Part shown: positions 24,432 to 29,197 of the stretch, piece after piece
How the letters are laid out: every line of letters begins with the position of its first letter
Numbering within the stretch: position 1 is the stretch's first letter
Virus record (IMG/VR): IMGVR_UViG_3300032236_001853
Location: 1 to 29,197 of that record
Source of the DNA: a virus
Direction: 5' to 3' (one strand)
Length of the DNA: 29,197 nt
The notes under the pieces: generated by a model
Seen by the model: only the letters and a program-made list of their open reading frames with translations
Databases searched by the model: none
Told to the model about the DNA's origin: nothing
Translations under genes and position numbers: made by a program

Positions 24432-26363
24432 TCAAGCGTTTATATCTACAATTTCACATTCTCCAGATACACAGGCTAATGCTTGTGTTCCAGTTGTTGT
24501 ATCTTCTAATTCATACATAGATAATGCTTGCCATTGGATACTTTCTGGCATTTTAGCCAAAAGATCATTATAGGCAGATTCATCAATTTCTTGATATGGA
24601 GCTTGTACATAAGTATGATCTGAATAAGGCAGAAATGAAATTCCAGAAACTTCATCAAAATGCTTATATACCCATGCTCCAACTTCCATCCATTCATCTT
24701 CTTTAACAGATACTGTAATTGATGGTTTATGCTCACACCAATGGCGTTGATAGGTTAGCCAAATTTCAAGTTGATCAATTGCTGTTAACTTATCTCTAGT
24801 GATTGCATTTGATGGAGCCTTTACTGGAAATGAAAATACTGTTGTATCTTGTGGCTTCATAAAATCATCTTCTGCAGGAATTCCTGAGTCCTTTAAAAAT
24901 TGAGTTAAAGGATCTTTTTTATCTCCACGAACTGTTCTAATATAATAATCTGAATGCCATGGATGCATTCCTGAACTTACCCCGACCAATTGAGAAACTG
25001 TACCTGATGGCTTTACACAAGTCACCGCAGCAGAAGCGGGAATCCCAATTTTCCCTGCTTCTTCAATATTTGTTGTAACAGCATATTCACGAAGTTTATC
25101 TAAAACATCGGCAAGCTTATCAAGGCCATCTTGTCCAGAAAAAAATTTATTACCGAACTGCCCAGTTAAAGAAACACCTAGTAGTCTTTCTTCTTCGGTA
25201 TTGTCTTTCCAAACTTTACGTATGTACTTAAAATCTGTAAGCGTAGATTGCCACGTACCAAGTATAGACGCAAGTCTAACTTTATTAGCAACAGTTTCAG
25301 GTGTATCTTCTTCACGTAATACGACTTCTGAAAGATTACAAAATTGATAAGGTCTGAGAATAATTTCTGAACATGGGTTTGTTCCATAGTGAATCTCTGG
25401 ATCTCTGCGTCCATATTTTGCTGCTTGCTTTTGTGCTGCTGCAACATTGTAGATTCCACGTTCTCCCGACTTTGAATCATAAAGCGATTTCCATTCTGCT
25501 ATAAATTGAGCCATTTCTGGTTTGCGTGAGTATGCAACAGAATTGTTTGACAAGGCACGTTGAGAATTATTTTCCCACCAATTACCTGCCTTTGCTGCTG
25601 CCATTTCAATATCATTAATATTTGAAAGCGAAATCATTGCAGAGCGACGAACACCACCGACTACAACTACTTCACCAATCTTACACATAATGTCATGAGC
25701 TTCAATTGGTTTTAATTGACGACCAAGTGCTCCTTTAAAAATTTGAATTGTAAAGTCAAAAAGATTTACCAACGGTTGTGGGCCTGAAGATCTTCCACCC
25801 ATTGTCTTAAGACGTGCACCAGAAGGGCGAACCTTACTAATATCAATTTGAGGAATTTGTCCAGCCCATAGAAGTGAAAGAAGTTCACGATAAGCTTTTG
25901 CCCATCCTTCTTTTGAATCTCCAACTGAAACAACTGTGTTTGATTTTTCTAATGTTTCTGGGAGGGCAGGAAGTTTATTGATGTACTTATACTCAACAGA
26001 AAATCCAACTCCAGTTCCACACATAAGAATATACATTGCTTCATCAAATGATTTTAAGTTATCTACTGGAAGAAATGCACAGTTATATCCAGATACATTT
26101 TCTCTTTCTAGCGCTGGTCCCGCCGTCATAACGGAACGCATTGATGGCATAACATTTCTATTAAAAACTGCATCACGCAATTCTTTAACTAATTTTGAAT
26201 CTGGTTCATATGCATGCTTAGCAAATAATTGATCCAACATAAACTTGAAATAACGATCAACCGTTTCACCCCATGTTTCTCTGCGATTCTCATCTTCTAG
26301 CCAACGAGCGTAGCGGGAGAGTGCAATAAAATTTTCATATGGGTTTTCAATTACGTTAGACAT
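24432..26363 (-). CDS. nrdJ: Adenosylcobalamin-dependent ribonucleotide reductase, class II monomeric
   Basis: A 643-residue enzyme that reduces ribonucleotides (triphosphates in the Lactobacillus leichmannii type) to deoxyribonucleotides for phage DNA synthesis. Matching residues are Cys95 in SGYNCAF (L. leichmannii Cys119), Cys331 and Glu333 in TNPCSEI (thiyl-radical Cys408, Glu410), and Cys342 in QFCNLSE (Cys419), with the same 11-residue spacing. The C-terminal shuttle pair is Cys631 and Cys636 (CVSGEC, same spacing as Cys731/Cys736). The length and single-chain form fit the monomeric class II type, with no R2 subunit gene next to it. Adenosylcobalamin would have to come from the host. 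AAGGAGA and an extended -10 precede the ATG; a terminator follows. Confidence 0.95.
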   Translation of the reverse strand: MSNVIENPYENFIALSRYARWLEDENRRETWGETVDRYFKFMLDQLFAKHAYEPDSKLVKELRDAVFNRNVMPSMRSVMTAGPALERENVSGYNCAFLPVDNLKSFDEAMYILMCGTGVGFSVEYKYINKLPALPETLEKSNTVVSVGDSKEGWAKAYRELLSLLWAGQIPQIDISKVRPSGARLKTMGGRSSGPQPLVNLFDFTIQIFKGALGRQLKPIEAHDIMCKIGEVVVVGGVRRSAMISLSNINDIEMAAAKAGNWWENNSQRALSNNSVAYSRKPEMAQFIAEWKSLYDSKSGERGIYNVAAAQKQAAKYGRRDPEIHYGTNPCSEIILRPYQFCNLSEVVLREEDTPETVANKVRLASILGTWQSTLTDFKYIRKVWKDNTEEERLLGVSLTGQFGNKFFSGQDGLDKLADVLDKLREYAVTTNIEEAGKIGIPASAAVTCVKPSGTVSQLVGVSSGMHPWHSDYYIRTVRGDKKDPLTQFLKDSGIPAEDDFMKPQDTTVFSFPVKAPSNAITRDKLTAIDQLEIWLTYQRHWCEHKPSITVSVKEDEWMEVGAWVYKHFDEVSGISFLPYSDHTYVQAPYQEIDESAYNDLLAKMPESIQWQALSMYELEDTTTGTQALACVSGECEIVDINA

Positions 26364-26393
26364 TTTTCTCCTTGATTTTTAAAATAGATTCCT

Positions 26394-26402
26394 AGTGTAT
26401 CA
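26394..26402 (-). promoter_or_regulatory. Extended -10 promoter of reductase gene
   Basis: The minus strand reads TGATACACT, 30 bases before the ATG at 26363, with AAGGAGA between. It lies eleven bases after the stop of the upstream glycosyltransferase. Confidence 0.5.
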
Positions 26403-26412
26403 CACTAAAATT

Positions 26413-27414
26413 CTAAAAATACTCTTTTTCAATTTTTTTCAATCTCTCAACTGCAGGTTTAGAGACTTTTTTCCAGTTGTAGTCTTTATGGATTAAAAAT
26501 GCATTATTATAAGAAACTGCAGAATAATATTCATAGTCAGTAACTACATCTTCCATAAAATATTTTAATTCGTTATAATTTGGTTTTAATAAAAGTCCTG
26601 GATGAGTTGTAGGCCAAGGAGACTTCCACCATTTAGAATTTAATGGCATAGTAATATATTTAGCGTATGTTGCCCATCCTTCTGTACAAATTGTTGGAAT
26701 TCCTTTTGCCATTGCTTGAAGAGGATTAAATCCAAAACCTTCTCCCCAACTAGGGTAAACAAAAACATCACATAGGTCGTATAAGCCATCCATTTGCTCT
26801 ACAGATAAAAATGATTCTATAATTTTTATATTAGGGTAAAAGGTACTTGGTGATCCTTTTACATGCCCGTCTTTTTTATCAAAAATTCTAGTGGTATTTA
26901 AATTACTGCATTTTAAAATGAGTTCGTAATTAGGATTGTTTCCATAAAGGCTTACAAATGCATCAACCACCATTTGTGCATCTTTTCTAAAAGCTGGCTC
27001 TCCTATGTGCAAAAATCTAAATGGGCGGGAAGGATTAATTTCCCTTTTCTTAGGAATCCAATTATCTTGAACACCATGCTCATATACAAATACAGGTTTA
27101 TCAGTATGCTTTTTAAATATCTCAGCACACCAAGGAGATGTTGTCCAAAGTTCATCAATTAAATCATTTAGGGGTTTTTTCCAGCTAGGAAAAATATCAG
27201 TTGACTCCCATGGAGTATATCCGATCTTATATTGATTTTTTCCAAACCTGTATTGATCTGGTTGAATAAATGATATCCCAATTTTAGGATCTCTTGATTT
27301 AATTAAGCATTCTATGCCCATATCTTCAAAAGTATTTATAATATGAGTTGACGCTTCACCATATCCAACATTACGATCCATCCATTCTGGAGCACCCGTA
27401 AACGATATTTTCAT
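26413..27414 (-). CDS. GT4-family glycosyltransferase (GT-B fold)
   Basis: A 333-residue enzyme. The N-terminus (MKISFTGAPEWMDRNVGYGE) has the glycine-rich loop of GT-B acceptor domains, and the C-terminal half has FRFLHIGEPAFRKDAQMVVD, then FVYPSWGEGFGFNPLQAMAK with the paired acidic residue region (E-x7-type) that binds the donor sugar nucleotide in GT4 enzymes. There is no signal peptide or membrane segment. It transfers a sugar from an activated donor; the target is unknown and could be a phage protein, DNA base or host glycan. It is the first gene of the leftward block, with AGGAA as ribosome site and an extended -10 at 27437-27445. Confidence 0.85.
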   Translation of the reverse strand: MKISFTGAPEWMDRNVGYGEASTHIINTFEDMGIECLIKSRDPKIGISFIQPDQYRFGKNQYKIGYTPWESTDIFPSWKKPLNDLIDELWTTSPWCAEIFKKHTDKPVFVYEHGVQDNWIPKKREINPSRPFRFLHIGEPAFRKDAQMVVDAFVSLYGNNPNYELILKCSNLNTTRIFDKKDGHVKGSPSTFYPNIKIIESFLSVEQMDGLYDLCDVFVYPSWGEGFGFNPLQAMAKGIPTICTEGWATYAKYITMPLNSKWWKSPWPTTHPGLLLKPNYNELKYFMEDVVTDYEYYSAVSYNNAFLIHKDYNWKKVSKPAVERLKKIEKEYF

Positions 27415-27425
27415 AGATTCCTGAC

Positions 27426-27454
27426 TTGTTTTTCTTATTGTATCATGCTAAACT
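27426..27454 (+). promoter_or_regulatory. Rightward promoter of lysis-gene operon
   Basis: TTGTTT (27426-27431), a 17-base spacer, then TAAACT (27449-27454) preceded by TGC. It drives the gene at 27489, which has AAGGAGGT six bases before the ATG. Confidence 0.5.
27437..27445 (-). promoter_or_regulatory. Leftward extended -10 of divergent pair
   Basis: The minus strand reads TGATACAAT, 22 bases before the ATG at 27414. It directly abuts the rightward -10 at 27446-27454, so one polymerase would exclude the other. Confidence 0.5.
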
Positions 27455-27488
27455 TGAATTTACTACTCTTTCCTGAAGGAGGTTCAAA

Positions 27489-28175
27489 ATGAATAATGAG
27501 AACAAAACAAGGATAAGGATTGCGTTGAGTATGGTATTTGTGAGTATTATCACATTACTTTTTGGCATAAATAATGTTGAAGCAGCTCAACTCAAGGAAA
27601 ACATAGTGTATAATAAAAATATATTATATATTAATAAATTTAATAATTTAGTTAATATAAAAGATATTATAAATATAGATATATTAAATAATAATAAACG
27701 ACTTCTTAATAAGACTGTTTATATTGTTAATGATTTATCATCTAGAAGCACTTTTTTAATGCCCGCATATAGCAATTTGCTAAATTTAACTTCAAGAGTA
27801 GACAAGCGGGTTATAGTATCAAGACTAGCGAACGGTATCAAGTCCACTGAAACAGGTGGGGCTACTGCCTATTATCGTAAGTCTTATTCCAGCAGTGCAT
27901 GTGGTGCTTACCAGTACATGCCTGAAACATGGAACAACTACATGGGCTACAAAAGTGCATGCTTAGCACCTGCCTGGGTACAAGACCAAAGAATCATTGC
28001 TGAATTGCAAGCTTCTTTCCAAAAGTATCACAGCTGGTCCAAAGCAGTCGCAGCACATCTAATGCCAAGCCGAGCAAATGATCCTTGGACATGGAACAAG
28101 CCAGTTCCAGGGAATCCAACTGTTCAGCAGTATGTAAATTCTGTTTTTCTCAAGGCGAATATTGCACTAGCGTGA
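27489..28175 (+). CDS. Secreted transglycosylase/lysozyme-like lysin
   Basis: A 228-residue protein with a signal peptide or membrane anchor (basic start, IALSMVFVSIITLLFGINNV, likely cleavage after VEA at residue 32). Residues 35-100 are an Asn/Ile/Lys-rich spacer encoded by very AT-rich DNA. The C-terminal half (about 108-228) resembles a soluble lytic transglycosylase/Rpf-type domain: GIKSTETGG with candidate catalytic Glu121, GAYQYMPETWNNY, and W-S-KAVAAHLMP. Cys138 and Cys158 may form a disulfide, as in exported enzymes. It should cleave peptidoglycan during lysis or release. The ribosome site AAGGAGGT is perfect, and the stop overlaps the next ATG as TGATG. Confidence 0.8.
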   Translation: MNNENKTRIRIALSMVFVSIITLLFGINNVEAAQLKENIVYNKNILYINKFNNLVNIKDIINIDILNNNKRLLNKTVYIVNDLSSRSTFLMPAYSNLLNLTSRVDKRVIVSRLANGIKSTETGGATAYYRKSYSSSACGAYQYMPETWNNYMGYKSACLAPAWVQDQRIIAELQASFQKYHSWSKAVAAHLMPSRANDPWTWNKPVPGNPTVQQYVNSVFLKANIALA

Positions 28176-28426
28176 TGATTCAAGTCTTTTCAGAATATTT
28201 ACAATTAGCGCAGGCGGGAAAGGTAAACTTTCTCGCCTGTCCTATGCATCCCGAAGATGGTGACCTATATCACTTAAGTCATTACCTTGATGCAAGAGAA
28301 AGAATAGTTTTAACCTGTTATGCTTGCGGGTATAAAAACATAGTTGGAAAAACTTTATATGATATTATATATAAGTTAGTGGCTGAAAACAGTGAGCCGC
28401 AAAAAGTGGAAGAAGAAATCAAATAA
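28175..28426 (+). CDS. Small zinc-ribbon protein
   Basis: An 83-residue protein starting at the ATG that overlaps the lysin stop (TGATG), so it is translationally coupled to it. Cys22-x2-His25 and Cys48-x2-Cys51 (LACPMH, LTCYACGY) form a zinc-ribbon-like pair. The rest is helical and acidic at the C-terminus. An upstream in-frame GTG (28172) exists but would lie mostly within the lysin stop. The function is unknown; small zinc ribbons are common in phage early or accessory operons. Confidence 0.7.
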   Translation: MIQVFSEYLQLAQAGKVNFLACPMHPEDGDLYHLSHYLDARERIVLTCYACGYKNIVGKTLYDIIYKLVAENSEPQKVEEEIK

Positions 28427-28437
28427 ATAATTTACCA

Positions 28438-28902
28438 ATTGTAAATAACCGCTCTTGCGGTGATTGCACAAAATGTTGTGAAGGATATCTTGCAGGAGAT
28501 ATCCGTGGGCATTATATGGGCATGATGCCCGATAAGACAATTAAGCCCTGCGTATTTGTGGAACTTGGTAAAGGCTGTAAAGAGTACGAAAAACGCCCTG
28601 TAGACCCTTGCAGAACCTTTAAATGTGATTGGCTGACCAATCCTGACATCCCTGAGTCATTTAAGCCTTCTCGGTCAAATGCAATCATTATAACTCGCAA
28701 GATAAATGGCGTTGAATATACAAGATTACTTGAGGCGGGAAGAAAGCTGGATTCAGAAGTCCTATCATGGACAGTATCCTATGCATTAGCAAATAATCTT
28801 AATTTAGCTTGGCTGGTATTAGAAAATATCTTTTGGATAGGTGATCAAGAATTTAACGATATGATGGATAAAGATTATCCTATGTTACAATCAGATTCAT
28901 GA
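28438..28902 (+). CDS. CxxCxxCC (YkgJ-type) metal-cluster protein
   Basis: About 155 residues with SCGDCTKCCEG near the start, then further cysteines in KPCVF, KGCKEY, DPCRTFKC, the pattern of the YkgJ-type CxxCxxCC family, thought to bind zinc or an iron-sulfur cluster. The first cysteines lie upstream of every ATG in the frame; the first ATG (28516) would remove CxxCxxCC. From the in-frame stop at 28393 to the cluster there is no ATG, GTG or TTG. The start given here is the ATT at 28438; ATA at 28423 is another option, and a frameshift from the upstream zinc-ribbon gene cannot be excluded. It overlaps the next gene as ATGA. Confidence 0.6.
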   Translation: MVNNRSCGDCTKCCEGYLAGDIRGHYMGMMPDKTIKPCVFVELGKGCKEYEKRPVDPCRTFKCDWLTNPDIPESFKPSRSNAIIITRKINGVEYTRLLEAGRKLDSEVLSWTVSYALANNLNLAWLVLENIFWIGDQEFNDMMDKDYPMLQSDS

Positions 28903-29138
28903 GAGCATATATTGAGGCGCACGATGAGAATGAAGACAATTTCTCAATCTTGATCCATATAGATAAAGTTTTATGTGGCAAGGTACCCTTGGATAATCCC
29001 AAGTCATGGCTATATACGCTTAATAATGAAGATGGTGATTTGATTTTAAATAATTCGGCGGGAATGGAAGCCAATAAATGGGATCATATTACCTATGAGA
29101 TTATAGGAATGGATAAAGAGCATACATGGGTAATTTAG
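28899..29138 (+). CDS. Hypothetical small protein
   Basis: A 79-residue protein of unknown function. It is acidic, with strands FSILIHIDKVLCG, SWLYTLNNEDGDLILN and KWDHITYEIIGM and no motif I recognise. Its ATG overlaps the stop of the YkgJ-type gene (ATGA), which indicates one operon. It contains a GGCGGG hexamer in the codons for Ser-Ala-Gly. Confidence 0.6.
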   Translation: MRAYIEAHDENEDNFSILIHIDKVLCGKVPLDNPKSWLYTLNNEDGDLILNNSAGMEANKWDHITYEIIGMDKEHTWVI

Positions 29139-29197
29139 GAGAAGAATTAAGCGTATTTGAGGCTATGCATGAGCTATTAGGCGCTATATACATTCAA
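29126..29197 (+). CDS. Start of next gene, truncated by window end
   Basis: Twenty-four open codons from an ATG overlapping the previous gene by 13 bases: MGNLGEELSVFEAMHELLGA then IYIQ. An amphipathic helix is likely. The ribosome site is weak (AAAGAG). It is too short to identify. Confidence 0.45.
   Translation, partial: MGNLGEELSVFEAMHELLGAIYIQ

Noticed and set aside
28085-28174. Longer form of the zinc-ribbon gene starting inside the lysin gene
   Set aside because: The first 30 codons would overlap the lysin gene in another frame. The ATG at 28175 is coupled to the lysin stop and gives a sensible protein.

Overview
This window looks like part of an AT-rich tailed-phage (Caudoviricetes) genome. 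It has an HK97-type head module (portal, prohead protease with embedded scaffold, major capsid protein), about 19 kb of tail-fibre and adhesin genes, a monomeric B12-dependent ribonucleotide reductase, several glycosyltransferases and a secreted muralytic enzyme. Most of the window is one leftward (minus-strand) late block; only the last 1.7 kb reads rightward. Many genes overlap as ATGA or TAATG. Promoters are mostly extended -10 elements (TGNTATAAT-like) with no recognisable -35, and several sit so close to the ATG that the mRNA should be leaderless. Leaderless transcripts are common in Actinobacteria, so an actinobacterial host is plausible, but nothing here proves it.

Layout in the order of leftward transcription: 27.4-26.4 kb, GT4-type glycosyltransferase; 26.4-24.4 kb, class II ribonucleotide reductase closed by a terminator; 24.3-15.4 kb, a small beta-rich protein and a run of fibre genes, several built from collagen-like Gly-X-Y repeats and shuffled beta domains, plus a small beta-domain protein whose larger paralogue carries an inserted beta-propeller; 15.3-12.5 kb, a GT-A glycosyltransferase and a tandemly duplicated GT2-TPR protein; 12.5-8.0 kb, a second collagen/propeller/Ig-like fibre set; 8.0-6.6 kb, two small proteins (one with a zinc ribbon) and a GT60 (Skp1-type GlcNAc) transferase; 6.5-4.6 kb, a LamG-domain adhesin; 4.5-0.02 kb, a small protein, portal, protease/scaffold and capsid.

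The most interesting inference is that four glycosyltransferase genes, one of them from the family that adds GlcNAc to hydroxyproline in protists, are interleaved with collagen-like fibre genes rich in Gly-Pro-Thr. The phage may therefore decorate its own collagen-like fibres with sugars.

Rightward from 27.49 kb are a signal-peptide transglycosylase/lysozyme, a zinc-ribbon protein, a CxxCxxCC (YkgJ-type) protein with no canonical start codon, a small unknown protein and the start of another gene. A second genome-wide signal is the hexamer GGCGGG/CCCGCC. I count 24 copies in this AT-rich window, spread over several codon registers and mostly oriented with transcription.

No tRNA, CRISPR array, insertion sequence, integrase or attachment site was seen, and there is no gene-free stretch longer than 300 bases.
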